64,000 nucleotides of DNA from Acanthornis magna (lineage: Eukaryota; Chordata; Aves; Passeriformes; Acanthizidae), in the NCBI GenBank assembly GCA_036785705.1, contig JAWUZG010000295.1, positions 1-64,000 on the forward strand, written 5' to 3'. The notes under the pieces were generated by a model, which was not told where the DNA came from, did not search any database, and saw only the letters and a program-made list of their open reading frames with translations. Shown piece by piece: positions 52,901 to 64,000 of the stretch. The number at the start of each line of letters is the position of its first letter. Position 1 is the first letter of the stretch. A program made the position numbers and the translations under genes.

Positions 52901-53588
52901 TTCAGATTGAACAGTAGTATAAATACATGAGGGAACAAAGTAGCAGGACACATTGTTTCCATGCTTCAAGCCCATTATGCTGCTATCATATCCCCTAGTA
53001 ACAAGTTCTGAATCTCTAGGTCACTAAACCTCTCCTCACAGGTCAGACTCACAGTGCCCATGGAGGCAGAGCTGTCCTCTCTCATGCCAAGGGGTTGATC
53101 TGGGTCTCAGTACCAACACACCGATGTAGCAGGTGATGACTTTAGACCTCTTCCTCCATCTGGGTTACCAGCAGGAGGCAAAGCTTGTGCTCACTGTCCA
53201 CATACAGGCTTGGCCTTCACAGAGCTGGCAGAGGCTGCAGCTGCTGCAGTTATTTCGCAGCACTGTGACAAAAGCACTGGATGCCATAAGGATCGCTATT
53301 GTGGCTGTGACAAGAATCCCTGCAGCTGTGACAAAGATCACTGTGGTGTCCTGCTGCATGCATGCTGGCAGAATCCACAGTGAAGCTCAGCGACACTTGC
53401 TCTGTAATCCCTATGACACAGACATTTATCCAGAAGGAGTTTTCCTAGCAAATCTAGAAGGCTCAGAGGATCAGGGATTTCCCTCTGAGGTCCAGCAGCT
53501 AACATCTCTAAGTTGGGTTACAACCCCACCATGCTGTGACTGCCAAAGTAAAAATATTAATGAGGTCAAAGTGATTCTGATGGAAGAA
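49958..53588. other. Unique DNA, no gene supported
   Basis: Mostly AT-rich, with a short AAT array at 51176-51190. From about 53000 the composition becomes GC-richer. A 159-codon plus-strand frame (53133-53612) lies here, ending where CR1 similarity begins. It shows no domain. Its low complexity around 53265-53345 comes from recurrent CTGTGACAAA phrases. Confidence 0.45.
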
Positions 53589-54978
53589 GGGCAGCAAGAT
53601 TTTTTTCCATGAGGTCAAGATGGCTTTAGAGCTATTGCCATTGACAAAGTTCTCCAGCAGACAAATTTTCTACTGCTCCAGCTGGATCCCTACAAATCTA
53701 TTCAACCTGATGGGATTCATCCAAGAATCCTCAAAGAGCTAGATAGCTCAAGAGTTGATATCATCACAAAACCTCTCAATAATTTTTGAGTGGTCTTGGG
53801 AATCTGGAGAGGTCCAGCTGACTGGAAGCTGGCAAATGCCCCAGTTTTCAAGAAGAGAAAGGAGGACCCTGGAAGCCACAGATCTATCAGTCTCACTTCA
53901 GTGCCACGCAAAGTTATGGAGATTATTTTGGAAGGTGTTGAAAAACACCTGAAAGACAACACAGTCATTGGTTACAGCCAGTACGGCTTCATGAGAGGAA
54001 AGTCGTGCTTATCAAACCTGATTTGCTTCTATGACAAAGTAACCCACTGAGTTGATCAGGGGAAGCCAGCTGATGTACCCTTTCTGTATTTCAGCAAAGC
54101 TTTGGATACCGTTTCTCAGAGGATCCTTCTGGACAAAATGTCCAGCACACAGCTGGATAAACACACCATGAGATGGGTGAGCAACTGGCTCATGGGTCGG
54201 GTGCAAAAGGTTACAGAGAATGGGGTGACACCAGACAGGGACCTGGCACTAGTGTCCATCAGACCCTGTGCTCATCGGCATCTTCATAAATGACTTGGAT
54301 GCAGGACTGGAAGGGATACAGAGCAAGTTCACAGATGATACAAAGCTGGGAGGAGCTGAGAGAGGCCCTGCAGAGAGGCCTCGACAGTGGTGAGGACTGG
54401 GCAGTCACCAACCGTACAGAGTTCAACAAAGGAAATCCAGGTGCCAGATTCTGCACCTGGGATGGGGAAGTCCTGGAGGTATGGACAGACTGGGGAATGA
54501 GATAAAAGATATTAAGTTATTAGAGAGCATCCCAAAGAAGGGCCACGAAGATAGTGAAGGGCCTAGAGAGGAAGTTGTGTGCGGAGTGGCTGAGGCCTTG
54601 CTCTGTTCGGCCTGGAGGAGACCGAGGGGAGACCTCACTGCAGTTACAGCTTCCTCCTGAGGGGAAGAGGAGGGGCAGGCACTGATCTCTTCTCTGTGGT
54701 GACAGTGACAGAACCTGAGGGAATGCCCTGAAGTTGTGTCAGGGGAGGTTTAAGTTTAATTTCAGGGAAAGGATCTTCACCAGAGGGTGGTTGGGCACTG
54801 CAACAGCTCCCCAGGGAAGCTGTCACAGCAACAAGGCCAACGGAGTTCAAGAAGCATTTGGACAATGCTTTCAGGCACATGGGGTGACTCTTGGGGTCTC
54901 CTGCGCAGAGCCAGGAGCTGGACTCAATGATCCTCGTGAATTCCTTCCAACTCAGCATATTCTGTGATTCTGTGTGAT
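53589..54978 (+). mobile_element. CR1 retrotransposon, degraded, with RT remnants and 3' tail
   Basis: Translated pieces match CR1 ORF2 in order. LDPYKS...PDGIHPRILKEL lies near 53680-53745, and WRGPADWKLANAPVFKK near 53803-53853. GKSCLSNLICFYDKVTH is near 54000-54049, then LYFSKALDTVSQ near 54084-54119. IFINDLD is near 54280-54300 and FTDDTKLGG near 54328-54354. The frame is broken by stops (after NNF near 53786 and after KVTH near 54048) and by a frameshift before IFINDLD. The usual motif A LDFSKAFD reads LYFSKALD, so the catalytic Asp is lost; motif C keeps DD. The stretch that should code the SGVPQGS motif B is missing or scrambled. A further deletion near 54440-54520 joins RT to the 3' region. 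The end GGACTCAATGATCCTCGTG...CCTTCCAACTC plus ATTCTGTGATTCTGTG is a typical CR1 3' terminus. The 5' limit is approximate. This is a dead copy. Confidence 0.93.
54961..54978 (+). repeat. CR1 3' tail, ATTCTGTG x2
   Basis: Two copies of the octamer end the CR1 copy, the last followed by TGATT. This tandem tail is where CR1 reverse transcription starts, so it marks the true 3' end and the plus orientation of the copy. Confidence 0.85.
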
Positions 54979-57176
54979 TTATCCAAAATAAATGGTTTAA
55001 GGCATCTCAGTATTTTCAATGAGGTATCAATTTGATCTCTTTTTAAGGCCAAGGCCTTGCTCCACTTACAGCAATATGAAGCAAAACTAGTTCCTGATAT
55101 TTTGTGGACAGTCTGTAACAGGGATCACTGATCTGCTTTTTCCTTAAAAAACATGACTTCCATTATATGCATCTATTTTCAGAGGCTTACCATAAGTAGT
55201 TAGTGATTGCAAATAGTTATTCAGAACACAAGAGAGCAATATTCAAAAGAAGCTAGTTTGTTTTTAATTTTTTGGCTCTTAGGGAATCAACAAACCTTTA
55301 GCTGAATGCAGTATTCCTGTGCTGAATTAGAAGTGTATAAAGCAAAACAGAAATTACCAAACCAAATATTAACGTGACATAACTATATATGGTTTCAATT
55401 TTAGGATATCAATCTAACCAGCAAATCCACAAAGTAAGCCCTTTCAGCAGCCTAAAATGAAAAGAAACTGCTGTGACAGTGGCAGCAGTGTCCCAAGACT
55501 GTGAGTATGAAAACAAACAGCCCATCATGGCCTGCCAGCAAGCAGCCAGCAGCCTCTGTGCTCCCTTCATGGTCAGGAGTACCTTTAGCTGCCTGCACAT
55601 GCCAAGGGATGCCACCCATATTTTCACCTTAGCACTCAAGGCAGCAGCTGTGACCACACACTTTCACGTGAAGGAGGCCTGGGTCTATCTCTTGCCCATG
55701 CAAAAGTTAACAGAGCAAAAATCTTCCTGTTATTACTGCTCCTCCTGCTTGCTCCCCTTCTCTTCCTTTGAAATTTTGCTGTTATGAACCTGTTATCATC
55801 AGAGCCCATTTGCCACTTGTTATTGTTTTCCTCAGTGGATTTATGTAGCTCTAAGGAGCTGTAGGCAAAGGTATCGCTGCAAGAAATTGTTTAAACTGAA
55901 TGCTGCTTTCTTGAACAAATAATGCTCCATTCTACTTCCTTCTCAAAAGCAAGGTGGGAGGTTACATCTTCTGTAGAAAAACCCCACAACAATCTGCAAT
56001 CTGAACTAACACAATTCTGCTGATTTCAGGAGCCAGGCAAGGCAGAGTATGTCCTTTGGGTTTCACAAGTTTGCCATGTACAATGAAACCAGTTTCTCTC
56101 AAGGATAATTACTGCCATCTCATTCAACTTGAAGTCATGCTCCATAATAAAATTCTCACACTGGGTTTTTCTTTGAAAAAACCACACAAACAAAATTAAT
56201 TAAGTACTGGACAGCAACCACACTGAGTATTCAAATTATGTAGGTATAAATTATAATTCAATTTCTAACATGGTCCTGTAGGACTAGTCATGAACTTGTA
56301 CTTTTGTGAGGCAACCTGGGTTGTAATTTTCTTCATGTTCTTTAAGATTATTCTAGAGCCTTGTATGTGGTCTACATTATTGTGTCTTGATCTATTGGCA
56401 GCAAACAAGTGCTTACGCAGAATGCTGTATTTCTTGGAGAGTCTGTTAAAAATGCTTTCCTTGATTAGTCTGTATTCATGTCAGTTTGTACATTGAACAC
56501 AAGAAGAAATCTAGAGAAATTTGAGGGGGAAGTGAACTAGATTTGTTCATTCTTCTGATGAGGTTAAGGGAAGACCATGGTCTTTAACTGAACTAAAAGT
56601 AGATTTACACCACCAAATCCACCCCTGCATAGAAGCTTTCCTTCAGCTAAGTTTACTGGACTGAGACAATAACCGGAATCAAATCATGTCTTTCACACAA
56701 GACTAAAAGCTGCCTTAAATGTCCAAGTAGATCCAGTGATCACTGGAGGAAATGAGCATGGGACTGTCACTGGGCTCATTTCCACAAGCTCTTTCAGAAA
56801 GCCTCAAAAGTCCTTCTCTGAATTTCTGTAGATCTTCCTCTTCCCTCCAGTTCCATTTACATGTTCCTAATGCTCAGCAATCATTTTTTCACTTACAAAC
56901 AACCAGTTCTTAACTTATAAAAAATAACACTTTATTTCAGAGTAATTGCAGCATCCATCATCTAGCTCATAAACTGAGAGCTGGAGCCACATGGTCATTT
57001 AGCTAATGGCTTCAAATAATGAGAACTAAACAACAAAAAACCACATCAAAACAAAAAATAAATTATATTAAAGTAACTTTTCATGTTTTGCCAGAGTTTT
57101 CTTCCCTGACTTAAATTAAAATTTGCAAATATAAAGAGTCTGGCTTGGGGCTAGCATCCAAGATACTGTATACCTT
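54979..57176. other. Unique DNA, no gene seen
   Basis: A GC-richer patch at 55440-55790 has open frames on both strands (104 and 82 codons) with no domain. The rest is AT-rich. Confidence 0.5.
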
Positions 57177-57226
57177 AAAAAAAAAAAAAAATCATGCAAG
57201 ATTCACAGTATCTTAAAAAAAAAAAA
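57177..57226 (+). repeat. Two poly-A runs
   Basis: Runs of A at 57177-57191 and 57215-57226 are separated by a short unique spacer. No retrocopy is recognised upstream. Confidence 0.85.
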
Positions 57227-58189
57227 TTAAAGATGCATTCCTTTTTCTCAGTAAGAAATCCTTCTAGACCACATTTTTCTCATGGTACAGAAATTCAGCC
57301 AGTGTCCCTTACTTGGACTAAAATTGTCAAATAGTACGTGAGGTAATTGAAACTTTCACAAGTATGTGGAAACTATTTAAGATGTCTAATGGAGATGTTG
57401 GAAGACCAATTATGATGATTTCTCCCCATAGAAGAGACTTGGAATCTAACATGAAAATACTTTCTTAACACACATCACACTGCTTTCTCACAAACCAAAC
57501 ACTTCTTGTTCAAAAGCGCAATAAATTGTATCCAAAACTATAGATAGTAGAGTGGTCATGCTAGTCAGTGAAATAAAGAGGGCAGAAAATTGTGTATTCA
57601 GAAGAAAAGTATTACAGAATTTCATACATCAACCTAAATATATCTACATCATCTCTGCATTAAGAATAAAACACCAATTTCTGCTTCACTACTGAGTCTT
57701 TCCTTTTCTTTAGAAGAGTAGGAGTATATACATCTATACATATATTACATTTACATATAAATGGAGGGTTTTTTCCTAAAAGCACTGCTAAGTATCTTAG
57801 GAGGCTATCAAAATAAAAATAACAGGATGGACTTTATCAGTAGGCTTTTATAGGCTAAGCTCCACTCAAAGAGGAAGTTAACACGCTCAGCAAACTTTCA
57901 GGCAGCTCTGAGCTAGGCAGAGTTGCTGACAGGATAAGGGCCAGAGCCTGTCCAAAAGACTTCAGTAAATTTAGGGGTTAACCAACAGACATGTCACAAC
58001 CTTCAATAGGGAAAACCACAGGATTCGGCAACGAGAGCGGAATAACCCCATGCATTGACTGAAACCTTACCAACCAGCAGCCCTAAGAACATGCCTGTGA
58101 TATTTCAGTGGACACCACACTGCAGAAGTGAGCCCTCACTGTGAGCAAAATAAATTGCACGCTGAACTGCATCTGGAGGAGTGTGGCAG
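57227..58189. other. Unique AT-rich DNA, no gene seen
   Basis: Nothing recognisable. Confidence 0.5.
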
Positions 58190-58690
58190 CAGAATAGGGG
58201 AGGCTGGTGCTCAGACAGCCTGGGGACACCTTCAGTTCAAGAGGGATGCAGAGAAAACAGAAAAGGTTCGACAAAGGTCCATACCCTGCGTAGAGATGCT
58301 GAAGGAGCTGGGCCTGGTAAGTTTGGTAAAGAAGAAGCCACAGAGGTGTTTCATATCTGCTTACAACTATTGGAAGGGCAGTTCTTTAGACACCACCGGC
58401 AAACTCCTCTTGGTAGTGTCAGACAGCATAAAAAGGAAAACAACCACACAAAGCTGTTTTAGAGATTGAAGCTGGACAGCTGGAAAAAAATTTCCCTAGC
58501 AGCACTGGAATAGGTCATCAAACAGGCCGAGAGATTCTGTCCTTAGAAGGTTCATCCAGACAAAGCAATGGCTGATCCAGTCCTTGGTTTCAACAGCCCT
58601 CTTCCAAGTGGTAGAACCTTGGAGTATTGGAGGACTAGAACCAATTAGCCCTTGAAGGGCCTTCAAGATGGCATTTTTATCATTCCCCAA
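58190..58690 (+). mobile_element. CR1 retrotransposon 3' fragment, old and diverged
   Basis: Phrases in the right order for a CR1 3' region are visible. TTCAGTTCAAGAGGGATGCAG recalls the GTACAAGAGGGACATGGAG type, and GCTGAAGGAGCTGGGCCTGG the GAGAGAGCTGGG type. CTACAACTATTGGAAGGGCAG recalls the TACAACTACCTGAAAGG type. Further on come AGCACTGGAATAGGT, CATCCAGACAAAGC and TTGGAGGACTAGAACCAATTAGC, the last recalling GGTTGGACTAGATGA. Divergence is clearly greater than in the copy at 53.6 kb, and no tandem tail remains. Two overlapping frames of 113 and 93 codons are remnants of this element and not genes. Confidence 0.65.
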
Positions 58691-61379
58691 AAATAGTAAA
58701 GTTACGAACTATCCTTCCATTCATTCTCAATCTACTATTTTACTGATCAGGTACTGTAAATGTTGATTTTTTTTCCTTTATTTCTACTAGATTTTTTCAA
58801 TGCAATACATGTATTCACAGAACCCAATATCTCAGGGCTTCTTTACACTATTACAAAAAGCTGTTCTTAAACATGACCACATGTGCATCTGCCTAATCTG
58901 AAGATCATTTACAAGACCTATATCACAATGTTAATTCTTTTATTTCTTGCTTAATTAAGTACTGTTTCTATCCCTGTACAATATTTGGATTTTATAAAAG
59001 GGCTACATTGTTATACGTTCACTGGCATCACAAACTGGACATTAAGCACAGCTGAGGGAGATTGAAAAGAGTGCTGAAAATGCATCAGCCAGGCAGCATC
59101 ACCTCCAAAAATAATGTCATCATTCTCATTATAACCTCTGTACTTGCTTAGAATGAACTGATGAATTTGCACCAAAGTGCTGCATACAAAAAGGGGGCAT
59201 AACGTTCAGGAAATAGAGGTCACTAAAAACCACTTTGTTCAATGAAATTCAAAAGTTTCAATCAGTGACAAAGTTTCTTTCTTAAAAGGTAGTTCCTTCC
59301 TTAAATCTCTAACCAGGTAATGATGTGTCAGTATTCAAACTAGACACAAATGGCAGCCTTCATCTCCAAAAGAGAGCATATGTGCCAGTTACAGGCAATT
59401 TTTGTATGGCCTTGTAAAGATGAAAGGCAGATGCTTGGGGAAAAGCAGCAGAAAGCCCATCACAGTAACCTCAAGGCATAATGACTCCCTGAGATCCTCA
59501 AGGACTCGGAGCTGGGAGGAGGCTGGGGAATGGGCGCTCACCCCGCACTGCTGAGCCGCTGGCCACTAGCTCTGCCCCAAGGGTGCCACTCCCCAGCCCC
59601 AGTGGGGCCCAGCCTTGCCCTTTCCTCCCCACACATTTGGGGGGCTGCATCCTCCTCATACACTTCTCTGGAGGCAGGAATCACTGCTGCCTTGGCAGCC
59701 TGTTTCTCATTAACAACCTGGTTTTGTTTGCAAATAAGTGCAAGGTATTGTTTGAAGATGCAGCCTTTGCTACCTTTTGCTGCCTTGGCCATCACATACC
59801 CCGTGGGCTATCAGGGTTCTTCCAGAGAGCCACCCAAGTCCAGTACCACCAGGGAAAGGGAAGAGATCCTATGTTAAGTTGTCCCGGAAAGAAAGTCTGT
59901 ATCTCTTCAGTGGGTCACTAAGCATCCTAACTTCAAAATGAAAAATAACAAATGGAGAAATCAACCAGCACTTATTTAGAAATCGCTGCAGTACGGAAAA
60001 TGAAGAAAAGCAGCAACAGCAGCAACCCTCCCCCCACACAGAGGAAAGCTGGAAGGCTGAGGATGTCCTTGGATGCTTTCCAATAACAGGCAGGCACACT
60101 TCATGCTGCTGCAGCTACATAAATGTGCTTGCTTGCGAATTCAGCAAGTGTGTTGCCATCAATAAACTGTTTTAAATAAGAAGCTTTGATGCAAATAGTT
60201 TGCTCTGATCTTTAGTTAGTGAAAGGAAAAAGTGTCTTACAGCAGCAAAGAGAATCTCTCTGCAGCAGATCACAAGTACATCATATACAAATACACGCCT
60301 TTTAACCACTTTCAATACTTCTTTGCCAATTTGAACTTCTAGCACAATGTAATCCAAATAAATTGAGATCAGAATAACCATCTGATTTCACATGCAACAC
60401 ATACTATAATTATTTTTATATACTATAAGCATAAAGGTTAATTTAAAATAAACTGCTAGTGCCTATCTAAAATTATTAATGGAAAATATTCAAAAATTGT
60501 TTAACATTTGTCTATCTAAATACTTGAAATATTACTGAGGGTTAGCATGATTGACACCACTTTAAATACCCGGAACAGCACTCACTACTTTCTAGGCCCC
60601 CAACACTTGTGTTCAGATGCAAGTGCTGGCTCCTCGGTGCTTGTGCCAATGGAGACCCTTGAGGAAGAGAAACTTAAATATTCTGGGGCAAAACGTCGTC
60701 AGTGCAGAACAGAGGAAAACGGAGAAGTTTATCTCCACAGCACCCCAGAGAGTCCCTGTGGCTTGGGCAGGGGACAGAAACACATTCAGGCATTAGTTTC
60801 CCAAAACATACTTTTTTTTGTTCATTAAAGCTGATATGGAAAATTTGTTAGGAGTACAGCGGGAGCAGGTTAGACCAAGGCTTGAATAATTTCCTAGCTG
60901 ATGCAGGTATAACTCATCCTGCAGGTATGGAGTTCCTTCTATCAAACAGGTAGAGAAGTGAGACAGAAATCCCATAAACGTCACCCCAAATTGTCAGCTC
61001 AGACATAGAGAATAAAAACACATGCATGAAACAAGTCTTTCCAACAGATCAACAGATCAAGTCCCCAACAGCAGCAGCCTATTCCACGATACATTTTGTT
61101 CTCATGTACAGTACCATAAAACTGCTGTTCACATTACTGCAGTGGTTTCCCCCATTAGCTTATGATTGCCGTGGGAATCAAAATCCATTTGAGGGGTTAT
61201 GGGGAAATGCTGAGGCTCGTGCAAACAAGGAAGAGCAAGCATTACTATAAATGCCTACAATACATAAACACAATTACAGTTTGGAAGTTAAAGAACTGAA
61301 TTAAGAGTGCTATCTGGCCAGAGAAAGCTGATTAAAGGCAATGGAGATCGAGAAAGTGAGATTACATCTAATTAGTTCA
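58691..61379. other. Unique DNA, no gene supported
   Basis: A GC-richer patch lies at 59480-59880 with frames of 85-115 codons on both strands. A second small patch at 60590-60790 holds a 93-codon plus-strand frame. No domains are recognised. The rest is AT-rich. Confidence 0.45.
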
Positions 61380-61390
61380 CAAAAAAAAAA
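61380..61390 (+). repeat. Short poly-A run
   Basis: Eleven A followed by GAAAAAACAA. No retrocopy is recognisable. Confidence 0.7.
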
Positions 61391-63242
61391 GAAAAAACAA
61401 CTCCTCCAATTCTAAGGCTGATTAATTAATTAAAATTAGAAAAATATTTGCTACTGAAATGGAAACCACAATGTTTAATGTAATGGTAGCTCATCTTTAG
61501 AATGAATTTTAGAATTAGAAGTAGATTAAATTTAGAATGGAGAACTAGCTCACCCATATAAAGCAGACTTCAATAGTCATCTTTGAGAAAGGACCATAGA
61601 TTACTAAGTACAGAAAAATACCTGACACAGTATATACCACAAGTCTTTCCGTTACTTTTCTCCATCATACGTATCCTGTATACTTTATGCGAAGTAATGC
61701 TCTGGCTAATCATGGAGTTCATTTCATACAGATCCTATACTTTTGAAAGAATGAGGAAATGTCTTAGCACCTCTAAGCCAGTCCTTAGAAAAATGACCTT
61801 TAAGAAAAAATAATTTAAAAAAAGAGAAAATAACCTTTCGAAAAGAAGTTTTAAAATTGATTGCCTTCAGAAATCAAATCTTTCCTTTTCCAAAAGAAAC
61901 ATGAGCAATGGAGTAAGTTAAAGTGGAGAGTGTATCTCAAATGTTAAAATCTAATGCACTATGTCAAACTACAGCATCTTGAGGCGATAATTTTACATGG
62001 GAATAACAATATACTCATATTTTCCAGGCATCCCAAGGTGTGTCAAAGAGATCAGATGAACAAATCAGGATCAGCTGTCAGGACAGAGTCCAGAAATAGC
62101 ATCTCCCAAGTTCCAAGTCAGAGCTGGGTACCCAAGCTGAGTTATGCACGTTTATGCATATCTGGAAATTAAGGCAAATTTACTGCTCAGGTATGTTGAA
62201 TCCATGTCTCTGGAAACCCAGAACCACAGAATGAGTTTGGGCCAGGAATAGCTCAGCATTCCCTTGAAATTAATTACTGAATTCAATTGCTTTGCAGAGT
62301 CTGCTGGCAGATGTTGGTAAAGTTTCAGAATTAAAAAGTAACAATTATAAATAAAATAATTCAGGAAAAATAGTAGATGAGATTTGCAGACACTGATCCC
62401 ACAAATGCACCATCAAATAGAACTGCTGGAAATAATATTAAGAAATAAATAAGGAAATAAAATAGGAAATAAAATTAAGAATCTAAAAGTTGATAGAAAT
62501 AATTGGGAAGCTCCAGCTTCTTCTTGGTTTAGAGTCATACAGAATATCTCCATCATGTCAAGACCAGTCAATGTCATTTTCCACAGGCCAAAATAGCAGC
62601 TTCAGTAGGGCTAGAAAAAAATTAGTTAAAGAAGCCTTTCCATTTCCCAAAGCAGAATTGCTACAACCATACCTTCTCATTTTCTCAAAAGTTTTATATT
62701 TTTTCTTAATGTTTTATTAAAAATTCTCATTGATTTCTTACTAAGAAATACAATTTTGGCCAACGTGCACATCTCAGACATTATTTTAAAGACATTTCTG
62801 TAAAAGACATCATGAGAAGTGTAATAAAAAAGAGGAAAGCACGTCTGTCTTAAACCCAGTGGAACAACAACTTTCAAATTTTAAAAAAATCATGAAAATC
62901 TATTCTTTGGAAGGTTTTTAGCAAGTCTAAAGAACATAATTTATAAGGAATCTTCACAGTGACAGTCAATTTAACAGAAGCTCCACCTAGACCAAAAATT
63001 AATAGCATCACACAAACCTTCCATTTTTATCTCCATTTCTTTCACTGGGTTTCCTTGGCCAGACAGGACCCTTAACCAGCTTCAGCTCACTTCTAGGTAT
63101 AGTTGTGTTTGCAATGAGCCACACAGGGACCCCTCCTGTGAAGCCTGAACTCTGCAAGCTGGGCATTGGCTGGGTTTTTTCCAAATTCTTGTTTGAAAAT
63201 TAAAATGATATTCACCCTTGATATTCTTGATGATTAGATACT
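61391..63242. other. Unique AT-rich DNA, no gene seen
   Basis: It contains a small A-rich duplication at 62451-62475 (AGGAAATAAAAT twice). Nothing else is recognisable. Confidence 0.5.
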
Positions 63243-63288
63243 CTGTGTGTATATATATTTTTATATATATATTTACATACACATATAG
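63243..63288 (+). repeat. TG/TA dinucleotide-rich microsatellite
   Basis: CTGTGTGT passes into ATATATATTTTTATATATATAT and then ACATACACATATA. It is alternating purine-pyrimidine and probably variable in length. Confidence 0.85.
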
Positions 63289-64000
63289 TCCTGGGTGCAT
63301 GGCAATCATTCGCACACACAAACAATGGATATTCAATGCAAATGTGAAACTGCAAATGCACAAATTGTTTCTTAATACTCATCTTCCCATCAATGAATAT
63401 AATATAAAAGATAATAATAAATATAAATTAATACTAAATTAATACTGAGTACTTGAAATATTTCTACACGCACTAACAGTCTCTAGGATTAACACCAAAT
63501 TTGACCAGAGGATAATAGTCATAACAACTCTCACCAGCAGTAGCCTCTTTCTGTCATTTTTAACATCCAAAGGGTAAAGAAAAACTAATCTGAGCCAGGG
63601 TTTCTTTCTGTATGCTACAGATAGTCATCCCTGGCATCAGCAGACTGAGTCCAGGCTTCACATTGATTTTCTTTTTTCCTCATGTATACAGTGAAATTGA
63701 AGACCTATGCATTTCTGTTAAATAAGGTTCTGCCTTAGCTAATAGCAAACTATGACAATGGTCTGCAAAGAATTGGGGAAAAGGAAGCAGTCTTTCAAAA
63801 AAATTCACCACCAGCAGCTGTAAATTCATAACTGTCAATAAAATTGCTGAGGTTTTTATATGCACATTAACAGCATGCTTCAGTGTAAAATGGGATTCTT
63901 AATTCTTTCCACAGAGCATTAAATCATATTTAAGATAAAAGGAATCCTCAATCAGCTACTGACAGGGTCCCTCCCTATCAAAAACACTCTGCTCCCTATG
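63289..64000. other. Unique AT-rich DNA, no gene seen
   Basis: Contains the small direct repeat AAATTAATACT twice near 63424-63447. Nothing else is recognisable up to the window edge. Confidence 0.5.

Noticed and set aside
58128..58469. 113-codon frame as a candidate gene
   Set aside because: Most of it overlaps a diverged CR1 3' region, and the translated phrases are those of CR1 and not of a host gene.
60547..60828. 93-codon frame with a charged middle section
   Set aside because: No family is recognisable and it has no coding support beyond an ATG and an open frame of chance-level length.
62218..62270. Possible antisense CR1 end (AACCACAGAATGAGTTTGGGCC)
   Set aside because: Only about 20 bases resemble the CR1 terminal phrase and the following sequence diverges at once, so it is too weak to call.

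Overview
This window looks like vertebrate nuclear DNA from a bird, most likely a neoavian and possibly a songbird. It is AT-rich and CpG-poor, with no operon-like gene packing. The repeat families point to birds: CR1 non-LTR retrotransposon pieces, one ending in the octamer tail ATTCTGTG and one in a TTCTA tail, plus endogenous-retrovirus LTRs of the type common in neoavian genomes. The lineage call comes from remembered repeat families, not from a search.

I found no protein-coding gene, tRNA, rRNA or CRISPR array that I can support. The longest open frame is about 159 codons, and none of the open frames has a recognisable domain outside the CR1 remnants. The best reading is an intergenic gene desert, or the inside of a very large intron.

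Layout. 1-1122: antisense LTR cut by the window edge, with long imperfect internal repeats and recognisable CCAAT and TATA boxes on the minus strand. 1150-1345: a CR1 3' end whose TTCTA tail has expanded into a microsatellite, followed by a CCCAT array. 3957-3969: a possible ZNF143/GFY-type site. 5863-6170: a tandem duplication cluster and a 33-bp-arm hairpin. 10-24 kb: unique AT-rich DNA with small tandem repeats, two low-complexity tracts of complementary composition (about 16.7 and 18.2 kb) and a small perfect hairpin at 23.5 kb. 25483-25936: a short solo LTR, antisense, related to the one at the left edge. 33460-34007: a nearly full-length plus-strand solo LTR of a second family. 37.8 and 42.25 kb: two minisatellites. 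40.85-41.23 kb: a GC-richer island that may be an old, unnamed repeat. 53.6-54.98 kb: a degraded CR1 copy with reverse-transcriptase remnants and an intact 3' tail. 58.19-58.69 kb: an older, more diverged CR1 3' fragment. The rest is unique AT-rich sequence.

Nothing here amounts to a new biological system. The observations most worth a second look are the 6.1-kb hairpin, the CR1-tail-seeded microsatellite, the pair of complementary-composition tracts, the LTR without a visible target duplication, and the unexplained GC-richer islands.
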